A stretch of DNA of 64,000 bases, taken from the NCBI GenBank assembly GCA_947566075.1, contig CANOIM010000003.1, forward strand, positions 124,001 to 188,000, in the 5' to 3' direction. Of this stretch, positions 9,264 through 17,302 are shown piece by piece. This DNA is from an uncultured Eggerthellaceae bacterium (GTDB lineage Bacteria; Actinomycetota; Coriobacteriia; Coriobacteriales; Eggerthellaceae). Position 1 is the first letter of the stretch; every line of letters begins with the position of its first letter. Under the pieces are notes generated by a model. It ran no database searches and was not told the DNA's origin. It worked only from the letters and a program-made list of their open reading frames with translations. Position numbers and translations under genes: made by a program.

Positions 9264-11474
9264 TCAGCGGGCCTGGAGGGAAGAGCTCACCACGCTTCGG
9301 CTGGTCAGGTAAGTGACCAGCAGATAGCCTCCGTAGATGATAGCCACTAGCACGGCCGCCAGGGCGATAGGGCCCACCACAGAGGTTCCCAGCGCATCGA
9401 AGAGCTCTTTGGATATCACGCTGATGGCGCAGGATGCGTGGCAGATAGCCACTCCCAGGGGCAAGAGGAAGTAGACCAGCACCTGGATGAGCAGGGAGCG
9501 GTTGATCGTGCGGTTGCTGCAGCCGATGCGCGAGAGCATCCGGTAGCGCGGGAGGGAATCAGCTGTTTGGGAGAGCTGCTGCACGGCCAGCACGGCAGCG
9601 GTGGATAGCAGGAAGATGAGGCCGATGTAGAGCGCCAAGTAGGTGATCATCATCTTCAAGCCGCTTGCCTGGGTGATCATCTCATAGGCGGTGATGATGC
9701 GCGTCACGGGCCACAGCAGATGGGCATAGGGGTCATCTGCTCCTGAGAAGCCCTGTTCGAATCCGCCAAGGTCAAGGGGTTGCGCGGCAGCCACGATATC
9801 CGCCAGCGCCTCATCGTTCTCGGCTTCCGTGCGTCCGTTATCGGCATACATCACATCCAGCAGGCTGCGGGCTGGAATGGCTCCGGCCTCCCACAGGGCA
9901 TCTACCACAGCATCGGGAACCACGATGGTAAGGGCTGTGGCTTTCAGGGAATTGTCTTCTATCTGAGTGTTGATGATCTGATCGGCAACCGTGAGCCTTT
10001 GCCCCAGGGCATCGAAGGATAGGCCTGAGCCAGCCAGATCGTCAGCCAGTGGGGCTGCTACTTCCATGTTGTTCGCAATGATGCACTGGTCATCAGCAAG
10101 CGCGATGGGTTCTTGGCCAACGAGAGCGCGCACGGCGTTCATGTCGGAAAGCGATACGATGCCCACATTGGATCCGCTCAAGCTGCTCGCACCCATATCC
10201 TTCAGGTGCTGTTCCGCGCTCTCTCCGGCTTGACTGATCAGCTGCCCGTAGGTGACGCCTGGCAAGAAGAAGAAGTCAAGCTGCGCGCTGTCTTGAATGG
10301 TCTGCTCCCAAAGCTCGGGGGCAGCGTCACGCAGGGGCTGGGCCATGTTCCATTCGTGGGCTACGGCGTTCTCATAGCGTTCGGGCGTATCGGCTTGCAT
10401 GCCGCGGGCGCGAGCGGTGATATCCGTGGAGTCGTCCCGCAGGCCGCCCTTCGCGTCATCTTGGTATATCTCAGCCGTAAGCGTGGCGCTGTAAGGGTTC
10501 GCTTCCTCTATGCCGTCAGTGAAGACGCTCACCATGCCCATGCCCACTGAGAACGTGGTGATGGAGAAGAACAGCATCACGCAGATGGCCCAGAGGGATA
10601 CGAATGCGGTGTTCACGCGGCTGGCTATCTGGCGCACGGTGAAGGGGGTGAGCCCGCGCAGGTAGATGTTCTTCGCTCGGGTGATGAGGGCGATGATGAA
10701 GCCCGCCAATGACCAGAAGAGGATGAACGTGCCTACCAGCATGCCGATGGTGGCCCTGTGGAAGCGCACATCATCCAGCATGACGAGGCCGCTTTCGATG
10801 AGCTGCTCATAGGCATAGGCCAGAATGGCGATGGACGCGATGAACGCCACCAGGCACACCCATGGGTTGCGCGTGACGGCCTTCTGGTTCTTCGCATTCG
10901 CATTGAGGAGGTCGATCAGCTTCTGGCGATTCACGGTGAACGTATTGAAGAGCGCTACCACCACATAGATGATGGCGAAGCAGAGTACGGTGAACTTGAG
11001 CGCTTCAGGGGAGAAGACGAACTGATAGTTCATGATGGTGGTGCCGAACAGCCATGCAGTGAAGAACGACATGGCCTGGGACAGCAAGAACCCTACCAAC
11101 AGCCCCAGCACCAGCGAGACCAGGCCCACCAGCACCGTTTCTATCAGCATGATGGCCGATACCTGAAAGGACGGCATGCCCAGTAGCATGTAGGTGCCGA
11201 ATTCCCGCTTGCGCCTGCGGATGAGGAAGCCGTTGGAGTAGAGGATCAGGAACCCCAAGACGCAGGCGATGAGCCAAGAGAACATATTCAGGAACTGCAC
11301 GGTCATCTGGAACTGGCGCTCATCGGCTTCGGACTGGAGGTCGAACATCACCTCCTGGCCACCGATGGAGTTGAACGCATAGAACACCGCTACGCCGAAG
11401 AGCAAGGTCAGGAAGTAGATGGTGTAATCGCGTACGGAATGGCGGATGTTGCGCCATGCAAGCTTAAGCAACAT
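9264..11474 (-). CDS. BceB-type ABC transporter permease (FtsX domains)
   Basis: The ~736-residue protein has about ten membrane segments and a large extracytoplasmic domain of roughly 200 residues (about 310-540) between two groups of helices, the layout of BceB permeases that sense and detoxify cell-wall-active peptides. FtsX-like regions lie at about 60-180 and near the C-terminus. The open frame has an ATG at 11483, but GGAGGGG directly abuts it; the next ATG at 11474 has ideal spacing (9 nt) and gives MLLKLAWRNIRHSVRDY, the family N-terminus. It overlaps the ATPase gene by 11 nt, indicating translational coupling. The neighbouring kinase/regulator pair supports the Bce assignment. Confidence 0.88.
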   Translation of the reverse strand: MLLKLAWRNIRHSVRDYTIYFLTLLFGVAVFYAFNSIGGQEVMFDLQSEADERQFQMTVQFLNMFSWLIACVLGFLILYSNGFLIRRRKREFGTYMLLGMPSFQVSAIMLIETVLVGLVSLVLGLLVGFLLSQAMSFFTAWLFGTTIMNYQFVFSPEALKFTVLCFAIIYVVVALFNTFTVNRQKLIDLLNANAKNQKAVTRNPWVCLVAFIASIAILAYAYEQLIESGLVMLDDVRFHRATIGMLVGTFILFWSLAGFIIALITRAKNIYLRGLTPFTVRQIASRVNTAFVSLWAICVMLFFSITTFSVGMGMVSVFTDGIEEANPYSATLTAEIYQDDAKGGLRDDSTDITARARGMQADTPERYENAVAHEWNMAQPLRDAAPELWEQTIQDSAQLDFFFLPGVTYGQLISQAGESAEQHLKDMGASSLSGSNVGIVSLSDMNAVRALVGQEPIALADDQCIIANNMEVAAPLADDLAGSGLSFDALGQRLTVADQIINTQIEDNSLKATALTIVVPDAVVDALWEAGAIPARSLLDVMYADNGRTEAENDEALADIVAAAQPLDLGGFEQGFSGADDPYAHLLWPVTRIITAYEMITQASGLKMMITYLALYIGLIFLLSTAAVLAVQQLSQTADSLPRYRMLSRIGCSNRTINRSLLIQVLVYFLLPLGVAICHASCAISVISKELFDALGTSVVGPIALAAVLVAIIYGGYLLVTYLTSRSVVSSSLQAR

Positions 11475-12285
11475 GGCCCACATCCCCTCCCAGGAAGCTC
11501 ACCACTTCCATGATGCGGGCGAAGAACTCCTCCCGGGGCATGGCTCCGCGGCGGATCTCATTGAACAGGCGGCCGTCCTTGATGAACAGCACGCGGTTCG
11601 TGAAGGATGCTGCATAGGAATCGTGGGTGACCATCATGATGGTGGCGCCCATCTTCGCGTTCATCATCTCCAGCGTTTCCAAGAGCACGGCGGCTGAGCG
11701 GGAATCCAGGGCACCGGTGGGCTCATCGGCTAAGATCAGCTTCGGGTCGCCCACGATGGCGCGGGCAGCAGCCACCCGCTGCTTCTGGCCACCAGACATC
11801 TGATTCGGATAGCGCTTGAGCACGTCAGCCACGCCTAAGGCAGCAGCGATGTTCTGCACGCGGGCAGATACCTGAGAGGGCGCCACGTGCTTGATGGTGA
11901 GCGCAAGGGCGATGTTCTCCATGCCGTTCAGCGTGTCCAGCAGGTTGAAGTCTTGGAAGATGAACCCCAGCTCATCCCGGCGGAACTTCGCCAGCGCGCG
12001 CTTGGAGAGAGTGGTGATGTCCTTGCCATCCACGAGGATCTGCCCTGAGGTCACCTTGTCTATGGTGGAGACGCAATTCAAAAGCGTGGTCTTGCCTGAC
12101 CCAGAGGGCCCCATGATACCGATGAATTCACCTTCGGCCACATCGAAGGAGACACCGTCCAGGGCATGAGTGATGGAATCGCGGCTGCCGTAGACCTTCT
12201 TCGCCTGCCGGACGGAAAGGGCCAAGGGGCGGCCGCCCTGGGTTGCTTGGGTTGCGAAGAGGGGTTCAGCGTATATCTCTGTCAT
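11464..12285 (-). CDS. BceA-type ABC transporter ATP-binding protein
   Basis: This 273-residue ATPase has Walker A GPSGSGKTT (residues 59-67), a Q-loop (FIFQDFNLL), signature MSGGQKQR, Walker B LILADEPTGALD and a switch His in VTHD. These are the features of the MacB/LolD/BceA class that pairs with FtsX-type permeases. The first ~20 residues are an extra hydrophilic leader. The gene starts 7 nt after the stop of a 31-residue membrane peptide gene, with GAGGA overlapping that stop codon, so the two are probably translationally coupled. Confidence 0.92.
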   Translation of the reverse strand: MTEIYAEPLFATQATQGGRPLALSVRQAKKVYGSRDSITHALDGVSFDVAEGEFIGIMGPSGSGKTTLLNCVSTIDKVTSGQILVDGKDITTLSKRALAKFRRDELGFIFQDFNLLDTLNGMENIALALTIKHVAPSQVSARVQNIAAALGVADVLKRYPNQMSGGQKQRVAAARAIVGDPKLILADEPTGALDSRSAAVLLETLEMMNAKMGATIMMVTHDSYAASFTNRVLFIKDGRLFNEIRRGAMPREEFFARIMEVVSFLGGDVGHVA

Positions 12286-12292
12286 GGCGTCC

Positions 12293-12388
12293 TCAGGCTT
12301 TCACGAGACGGGGGGACTCATAGGCTATGAAGGCCCCGATGGCTATCACGATAGCGAATGAGAGTGCGATTTTTCCGGCTATGCTCAT
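12293..12388 (-). CDS. 31-residue single-span membrane peptide in the Bce operon
   Basis: Read on the minus strand, an ATG at 12388 preceded by a near-perfect Shine-Dalgarno (AAAGGAGG, 5 nt spacing) opens a 32-codon frame ending TGA at 12293-12295. The product is M-S-I-A-G-K, then a ~17-residue hydrophobic helix (IALSFAIVIAIGAFIAY), then a short polar tail ESPRLVKA. It is followed 7 nt later by the BceA-type gene. The excellent ribosome site, membrane-helix composition and coupling argue that it is a real gene. It could be a transporter- or kinase-associated regulatory peptide. I do not recognise it as a named family. Confidence 0.7.
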   Translation of the reverse strand: MSIAGKIALSFAIVIAIGAFIAYESPRLVKA

Positions 12389-12483
12389 GTTCTCCTCCTT
12401 TGGAGCCTTGAAGACCCCTGTCTGGGTTGGATGGTGCAGGGAACATGATGGCTGGGCTCAGTGACGGGTGCCATCGAATGGGC

Positions 12484-12508
12484 TTACAGGAACCTTACAT
12501 TGCTGTCA
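12484..12508 (-). promoter_or_regulatory. Candidate BceR-type response regulator box
   Basis: The plus strand reads TTACA-TTGC-TGTCA at 12495-12508; on the minus strand this is TGACA-N4-TGTAA, which fits the TnACA-N4-TGTAA consensus known for BceR-like regulators. A further TTACA half-site lies 11 bp away at 12484-12488. The box is about 107-120 bp upstream of the small membrane peptide gene and would control the peptide and the ABC genes. Confidence 0.6.
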
Positions 12509-12525
12509 CCGAAGCCACAGGCCGA

Positions 12526-12635
12526 AGCGGGACAACGGGGACGTAGGCTATTGTCCTGCTTTCCGGTCTTAGCAAATGAGTTAGCATGCCCTTTCGGGAA
12601 AGCAGGACAATAGCCTACGTCCCCGTTGTCCCGCT
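12526..12635. repeat. Large palindromic repeat, copy 1 (39-bp arms, 32-nt loop)
   Basis: The arms 12526-12564 and 12597-12635 are perfect inverted repeats built on GGGACAACGGGGACGTAGG and CTATTGTCCTGCTTTCC. The loop (TTAGCAAATGAG within it) is also shared with copy 3. The element ends directly at the stop codon of the kinase gene, inside the Bce locus. It may terminate the regulator-kinase transcript and separate it from the ABC genes. Confidence 0.9.
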
Positions 12636-12636
12636 A

Positions 12637-13692
12637 TTAAGGCAGGCGGCTGCGGTCATGGGGGAAGGCGAAGATCAACCGGGTTCCTGCCCCCTGTTCG
12701 CTGGCAGCGGATACGCTCAAGCCCAAGCGACTGCTCATGAGCGCCACCAGGTACAGGCCCATGCCGGTGGCCGTCCCGCGGGCACGGCCATTGCTTCCTG
12801 TGAAGCCGCGGTCGAAGATGCGCGGCATGTCAGCCTCAGTGATGCCGCATCCGTCATCCCGCACCTCCAGCACTGTGCGGCCCCGGGGCGTGTTCGGCTC
12901 CTCTACATGGGCGGTGAAGGTGATGGTTCGGGCGCCATACTGGGCTGCGTTCGCCACCACTTGGCTGAGCATGAACACGAGCCACGGCTCGTCAGAGAGC
13001 ACGTGCAGATCAGGGGGAATATCCACCTGAGGGATGGCTTGCACTTCGATCAGGAAGCGGGCTTGGCGCTTGCAGGCTTCTCGGGCTGCGTTGGCCAGGG
13101 GTATGCTTCGGATGGCGTAATCCTTCTGCACCGAGGTTGACCGTGCATAATAGAGCGCCTGGTCTATCTGGACTTCCATGCGCTCAAGCTCTCGGGAGAG
13201 CTTATCAGCGTCAGGCCCTTGGAGGCGGTCCAAGATCAGCTTGGCGGCCGCAATAGGGGTCTTCGTCTCATGGATCCACAGCTCTATGTATTCACGGTAG
13301 GCGTTCGCATCCATCTGGGCATCGGCCAGCTCATGGTTGGCCTGGGCGGCTAGACGATCGATAGCATCTTGGGCAATGCGCCCTTCCAGAAACCGCGGCT
13401 CTGTGAGCAGGGTTGCAGATTCGCATGCGGAAAGCTCAGGGGTACCTACCTCTTCTACTGACCGCCAGAAGCGGACACGGCGCAGGTAATCAATGCCGAG
13501 GCCCAGGCAGAGGCATATCAGCACGAATGCTGATATGGTCACACTGCCATCAAAGCCGATGCCAAGGGTCATGGCCATGGCGAAGACCCCAGCGGCGCAG
13601 CCGACGCCTAACAGGATGAGCAGGCTACGGTCCCCAAGATAGCCCAGGGGCGTGAACGCTCCCGCTTCCTCAGAGCGCTCAGAACGCGTCAT
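12637..13692 (-). CDS. BceS-type intramembrane-sensing histidine kinase
   Basis: This 351-residue kinase has two closely spaced N-terminal membrane helices (about residues 22-45 and 50-70) and almost no extracellular loop, the signature of intramembrane-sensing kinases. The phosphoacceptor is in WIHETKTP (His near 141), and the ATPase domain has N-, G1- (DDGCGI) and G2- (GTATGMGLYL) boxes. In Bce systems the kinase is activated through its cognate ABC transporter rather than by direct ligand binding. It overlaps the upstream response-regulator gene by 4 nt. Copy 1 of the palindromic repeat begins right after its stop codon. Confidence 0.9.
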   Translation of the reverse strand: MTRSERSEEAGAFTPLGYLGDRSLLILLGVGCAAGVFAMAMTLGIGFDGSVTISAFVLICLCLGLGIDYLRRVRFWRSVEEVGTPELSACESATLLTEPRFLEGRIAQDAIDRLAAQANHELADAQMDANAYREYIELWIHETKTPIAAAKLILDRLQGPDADKLSRELERMEVQIDQALYYARSTSVQKDYAIRSIPLANAAREACKRQARFLIEVQAIPQVDIPPDLHVLSDEPWLVFMLSQVVANAAQYGARTITFTAHVEEPNTPRGRTVLEVRDDGCGITEADMPRIFDRGFTGSNGRARGTATGMGLYLVALMSSRLGLSVSAASEQGAGTRLIFAFPHDRSRLP

Positions 13693-14351
13693 AGGGAATA
13701 CCCTATCCCGCGCTTGGTCTTGATGAGGTCTTCATCAGCGCCCAGGGCCTGGAGGCGCTTGCGCAGGCGGTTCATGTTCACGGTCAGCGTATTGTCATCG
13801 ATGAAGGCATCGGATTCCCAGAGGTGCACCATGAGCTGTTGGCGGCTCACGATCTTCCCCGCATTGCGCATGAGCAAAGACAGGATCTTGAGCTCATTGC
13901 GCGTGAGCTCACAGCTCTCATCTTGATAGGTGACGGTGCCCGATGCTTCGTCTAAGGTGAGGCAGCCCTCACGAAGAACAGGCGTTGAGGCAGCGCCCGA
14001 ACGGACCAGGTTCTGGATGCGGGCCAGCAAGACCGCAGGCCGGTAGGGTTTGGTCACGTAGTCATTCGCGCCCAACCCTAAAGCCATGACCTCGTCGAAT
14101 TCGCTGGTGGAAGAGGTCAGCATGATGATGGGTACCGCTGAGGCAGCGCGGATGTCACGGCAGATGGCCAGGCCATCCGCCCCTGGCAGCTTCAGGTCCA
14201 ACACGATGCAGGCGGGGTTGCTTTCCAAGGCCTGGGCAGCGGCGTCTTCGAACTGGCTGCACCAGCGGGGCTCATAGCCCTGGAGCGTGAGCAGCCGCGC
14301 CAGCTCTTCGCGCAGGGCGGCATCATCTTCCACGATGAAAATGGTTTCCAT
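13689..14351 (-). CDS. OmpR-family response regulator (BceR-like)
   Basis: The 220-residue protein has a receiver domain with acidic pocket EDD at residues 8-10, phosphoacceptor Asp in IVLDLKLPGADG (about residue 52) and conserved Lys in VTKPY, followed by a C-terminal winged-helix DNA-binding domain (about 125-220) ending in TKRGIGYSL. It is the first gene of the kinase-ABC locus on this strand and the probable activator at the TGACA-N4-TGTAA box near 12.5 kb. The ATG lies 69 bp from the divergent phosphatase start. Confidence 0.92.
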   Translation of the reverse strand: METIFIVEDDAALREELARLLTLQGYEPRWCSQFEDAAAQALESNPACIVLDLKLPGADGLAICRDIRAASAVPIIMLTSSTSEFDEVMALGLGANDYVTKPYRPAVLLARIQNLVRSGAASTPVLREGCLTLDEASGTVTYQDESCELTRNELKILSLLMRNAGKIVSRQQLMVHLWESDAFIDDNTLTVNMNRLRKRLQALGADEDLIKTKRGIGYSL

Positions 14352-14406
14352 GGGCGAAGATGATACCCGATGATGGAACTGTGCGGGCGCTTTTCTTCAT
14401 CCCTGC

Positions 14407-14412
14407 TATACT
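14407..14412 (+). promoter_or_regulatory. -10 element (TATACT) of the phosphatase gene
   Basis: TATACT ends 8 nt before the ATG at 14421, so transcription would start at or within 2 nt of the start codon. No Shine-Dalgarno is visible. This suggests a leaderless transcript. No good -35 is seen. Confidence 0.45.
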
Positions 14413-14420
14413 CATGTCCT

Positions 14421-15242
14421 ATGTTAGACATCGTCCAATCATCTGCTCCGGTTGACCATGCAGCCCGGGTCATCACCCTGGAAGGGGTGGGCAACGTGCG
14501 TGACTTGGGCGGCATTCCCGTCTACGGTGGCCGCCGGGTGAAGCCTGGCATGATCTTCCGCGGCGCTGCGTTGGCGGGAGCCACTGCTGCGGATAGGCGC
14601 GTGCTCTTCGAAGAGCTGGGCATCTCCTGCGTGATAGACCTGCGGTGCGGGTGGGAGGTGGAAGCCAAGCCCAACCCCGCTCATCCCGGTGTGGATTCAT
14701 TGCACATCCCCTTCTATGACAAGGAGAAGGTGGGCATCGAATATGAGGTGGGTGCCTTGGGCGGTCAGAAGGTGGGGCGTGATGTTGCCTGTGATCCTGA
14801 TGACTTCTACCGGTCATTGGCCAATCCACGTACCACCGCTCAGATGCGGGAGTGCTTAGCTCAGATCATCGCCCGCACTTCCAATGGGCTTCCCGTCTAT
14901 CAGCATTGCAGCGGCGGCAAAGACCGCACCGGCGTCATGACGTTGTTGGTGCTCACGGTGCTGGGGGCGGCCTTCATTGACATCCTTGAGGATTATCTGT
15001 ATACGAACGTGTTCCGGGATGCTCAGTTCCCTGAGACCTATGCCAAGTTCCTGCACATAGCTCAGGGGGATGAGGAACGGGCACTCAAGTTGGTGAATGA
15101 CCATCGGGCACGCCGGGAGAACCTAGAGGCGTTCCTGGAAGCGGTCAGCGAAGGCTATGGCAGCATAGATGCCTTCGTTCATGGGCAACTTGGAGTGGGA
15201 GATGCCCTGCGGGAAGAATTTCGCGCCACCTGCACCGCATGA
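14421..15242 (+). CDS. Tyrosine/dual-specificity protein phosphatase
   Basis: The 273-residue protein contains the Cys-based phosphatase loop HCSGGKDRTG (CX5R) at about residues 152-161 and an upstream NVRDLGG segment near the N-terminus, as in the bacterial Tyr phosphatase family (PF13350-like; MptpB/Lip-type). The Lys in the P-loop (CSGGKDR) is characteristic of bacterial lipid- and protein-active members. No signal peptide is seen. The frame is open from 14370, but the ATG at 14421 gives MLDIVQSSA just downstream of a TATACT box. It ends 4 bp before palindromic repeat copy 2. Confidence 0.85.
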   Translation: MLDIVQSSAPVDHAARVITLEGVGNVRDLGGIPVYGGRRVKPGMIFRGAALAGATAADRRVLFEELGISCVIDLRCGWEVEAKPNPAHPGVDSLHIPFYDKEKVGIEYEVGALGGQKVGRDVACDPDDFYRSLANPRTTAQMRECLAQIIARTSNGLPVYQHCSGGKDRTGVMTLLVLTVLGAAFIDILEDYLYTNVFRDAQFPETYAKFLHIAQGDEERALKLVNDHRARRENLEAFLEAVSEGYGSIDAFVHGQLGVGDALREEFRATCTA

Positions 15243-15245
15243 GCT

Positions 15246-15319
15246 GATGGGACAACGGGGACGTAGGCTATTGTCCTGCTCTAGAGCAGGACAATAGCCT
15301 ACGTCCCCGTTGTCCCATC
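15246..15319. repeat. Large palindromic repeat, copy 2 (perfect 37-bp palindrome)
   Basis: The 74-bp sequence is a perfect palindrome centred between 15282 and 15283 with no loop. Its arms share GGGACAACGGGGACGTAGG...CAGGACAATAGCC with copies 1 and 3 but lack their loop. It fills the gap between the convergent phosphatase and kinase genes and probably acts as a bidirectional terminator. Confidence 0.92.
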
Positions 15320-15326
15320 TCCCGCA

Positions 15327-16385
15327 TCAGCTGAAGCACTCCTCAAGCAGCATCTCTTGGAAATCATCAGACAGGTACAGGGGCAGTTTTCTTGTTGCCC
15401 GCTCTGTGGTGTGCTGACCCTTTCCGCCGTAGCGGATGAGCGCCTTGCAACACCAGGCCACGGCCCGCAGGGCGGATACCTTCTTCCAGGCCGGGAAGCG
15501 TTCCTCAAAGGCACCGGCTTCGAAGCGGCCATCCACTGCTTTCCAGTATTCCCCTAAGAACACCTCCTGGTCTTGGGCGGTGAAGAAGCGATCGCTGTCC
15601 CAGAAGGTGGTGGTAGGAGCCAGGAAGAAGGCCAGGTCTTGGGCTATGTCACCCAGAAGGGGCCGTTCCCAATCCACGAACCAGCCGGTCTGGCTGTCTT
15701 CGGGCAGGAGGAAATGGGAAGCCAGGGTTTCGGTGTTCACGATATGCGGCTCTGAAGGCGCGGCTTGGGCTTTCTGGATGGCCTGGGCGGTGAGGTTGGT
15801 GAACCGGTCCACCCAAGCAGTGATGCGCGCGTCTTCGTAGCGGGAGCTGCGGTACAGTTGGAATCGCTCCATGCATTCATCGAAGAGCCCTTGAAGAGGG
15901 TCAGTTGGGCGATAGAGCGGGCAGTCCTCTGAGATGGGGACGCTGTGGATGGCGGCAAGGATGCGGGCGCAGCGCTTCAGATCATCCGGGTGCGGGTCAT
16001 CCAAGTCGAACACTCGCCCCGGGCAGAATGTCTCCACCAGCACCCCCTTGCCGGGAGCGGTGCTAGAGCTGTCAACATAGATGGGCAGCGGCGTGCAGCC
16101 GGAAGCAGCCACCGCAGCAAGGGCATCGGATTCGTAGCGGACTTGGCAAGCATGGAAGGGCTGGGGGAGGACGTTCACGCGCAAGACGAAGCGCTGCTGG
16201 GCATTGCCGTCCCTTTCGCCTTGGTCTTCCCCAGCAGAGAACCAGAAGTTCACGTTGTGCTCACCCTCACCTAAAGGGTGGGGGGTCAGGACATCCTGGG
16301 GGTGTACGCCTAGGCGGTCCCGCAGTTCTTCGTTGTTCGCAAGATAATCCGTTGCCCTCTGCCGATAGACATCCAAGGAATCCAC
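15327..16385 (-). CDS. Aminoglycoside phosphotransferase/choline-kinase-like enzyme
   Basis: This APH-fold small-molecule kinase of ~352 residues has a VLRVNVLPQP ATP-binding strand. In place of the canonical catalytic HxD it has HIVNTETLASHFLL followed by GWFVDWERPLLGD, where the Asp of FVDWE would be the metal ligand. The loss of the usual HGDLH makes the substrate and even activity uncertain. The open frame extends to 16511 inside the upstream gene, but GGAG with 7-nt spacing precedes a GTG at 16385, 10 bp after the upstream stop, so that start is chosen. It forms an operon with the membrane protein gene 16396-17070. Confidence 0.75.
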   Translation of the reverse strand: MDSLDVYRQRATDYLANNEELRDRLGVHPQDVLTPHPLGEGEHNVNFWFSAGEDQGERDGNAQQRFVLRVNVLPQPFHACQVRYESDALAAVAASGCTPLPIYVDSSSTAPGKGVLVETFCPGRVFDLDDPHPDDLKRCARILAAIHSVPISEDCPLYRPTDPLQGLFDECMERFQLYRSSRYEDARITAWVDRFTNLTAQAIQKAQAAPSEPHIVNTETLASHFLLPEDSQTGWFVDWERPLLGDIAQDLAFFLAPTTTFWDSDRFFTAQDQEVFLGEYWKAVDGRFEAGAFEERFPAWKKVSALRAVAWCCKALIRYGGKGQHTTERATRKLPLYLSDDFQEMLLEECFS

Positions 16386-16395
16386 CAGTGCGCTC

Positions 16396-17070
16396 CTAGA
16401 ATCCAAGCCAAAGCTGTAGATAGGATAGGGTACAGCATCCCGCGAAGGCGATGACGATGAAAGCCAGCAGCCAATTCGCCGCCCGGGGGCGCATATGACC
16501 GAACATCTCACAGATCAGGGGATAGATCAACCACACATAGAGCACCGCCACCAGCCCGATGAACACATCATTCACCAGCCAGGCTTGCCCCAGCACATTG
16601 AGGGGTAGTTGGGAGTTGTCCCAGAAGGGGTATTCTCCGAATTCATCAGGTTGATTGATCAGCAGGCCGATGACCAATTCCAAGACCATGCTCAGCACAA
16701 CGGTGATGAGGAATGTCTCCAGGAGCGCGCCCCAGAGCGTTTTGCGGCGCACCACGATGTATTCCTTCAGAGGTTCGATCACCAACGTCATGACCACGGC
16801 ACCTATGCCGTATACCCAATAGGGGTGGTACCACGGATCGCTCCAGACTACGTAATCAGCCTCAACGATGCCGAAGAGCGCATCCATGATGACGCAGTAG
16901 AGCAATTCCAACCAATGGCCCACGATGGTGCAGATGCAGAACGCGGCGATGATGGCGCGCCAGAATTCCCAGGTCTTCGGGGCGAAGTAGCCTATCTCAT
17001 CGTTGGCGGTGATCCTATGCAGCCTATGCTTCCCCACGGTTCCGGCTTCCCCCGCCCGGGCTTTGCTCAA
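16396..17070 (-). CDS. Putative ABC-transporter-type IV-like membrane protein
   Basis: The 224-residue protein has about five or six membrane helices and a WSDPWYHPYWVYGIG loop. It resembles the 'putative ABC transporter type IV' (PF06541-like) membrane proteins of Firmicutes and Actinobacteria, whose function is unknown. The start is a TTG at 17070 with TAAGGAAA just upstream. The stop lies 10 bp before the APH-like kinase gene, so the two are co-transcribed. Confidence 0.6.
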   Translation of the reverse strand: MSKARAGEAGTVGKHRLHRITANDEIGYFAPKTWEFWRAIIAAFCICTIVGHWLELLYCVIMDALFGIVEADYVVWSDPWYHPYWVYGIGAVVMTLVIEPLKEYIVVRRKTLWGALLETFLITVVLSMVLELVIGLLINQPDEFGEYPFWDNSQLPLNVLGQAWLVNDVFIGLVAVLYVWLIYPLICEMFGHMRPRAANWLLAFIVIAFAGCCTLSYLQLWLGF

Positions 17071-17302
17071 GCGGTTTCCTTACCCCAGCCCTTTCAGATG
17101 GATTCGATGATACGCATGGGCTGTTCCGGCTGGGCGAGGGGGCTCATATGGCTACCGAAAGGACACCGAGCTGCAATCTTGTGGAACGGTGCGCAGGCGA
17201 GGCAGGAAGGTAAGAGAAAAAGCTGATTTTCTGGCTTATATATGAGCAAAATGCCTGGTAAAACTGCTATAATACCGTCAAACATCGAACCTAAGGGTGA
17301 CT
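17071..17302. promoter_or_regulatory. Divergent intergenic region with extended -10 promoter at 17265-17273
   Basis: TGC-TATAAT at 17265-17273 is an extended -10 element for the hybrid kinase gene; no matching -35 is seen, as is usual for extended -10 promoters. The sequence at 17220-17280 is AT-rich. On the minus strand, 17094-17180 encodes a fragment (GSHMSPLAQPEQP) that resembles an alpha/beta-hydrolase C-terminus, possibly a decayed gene end. Confidence 0.5.
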
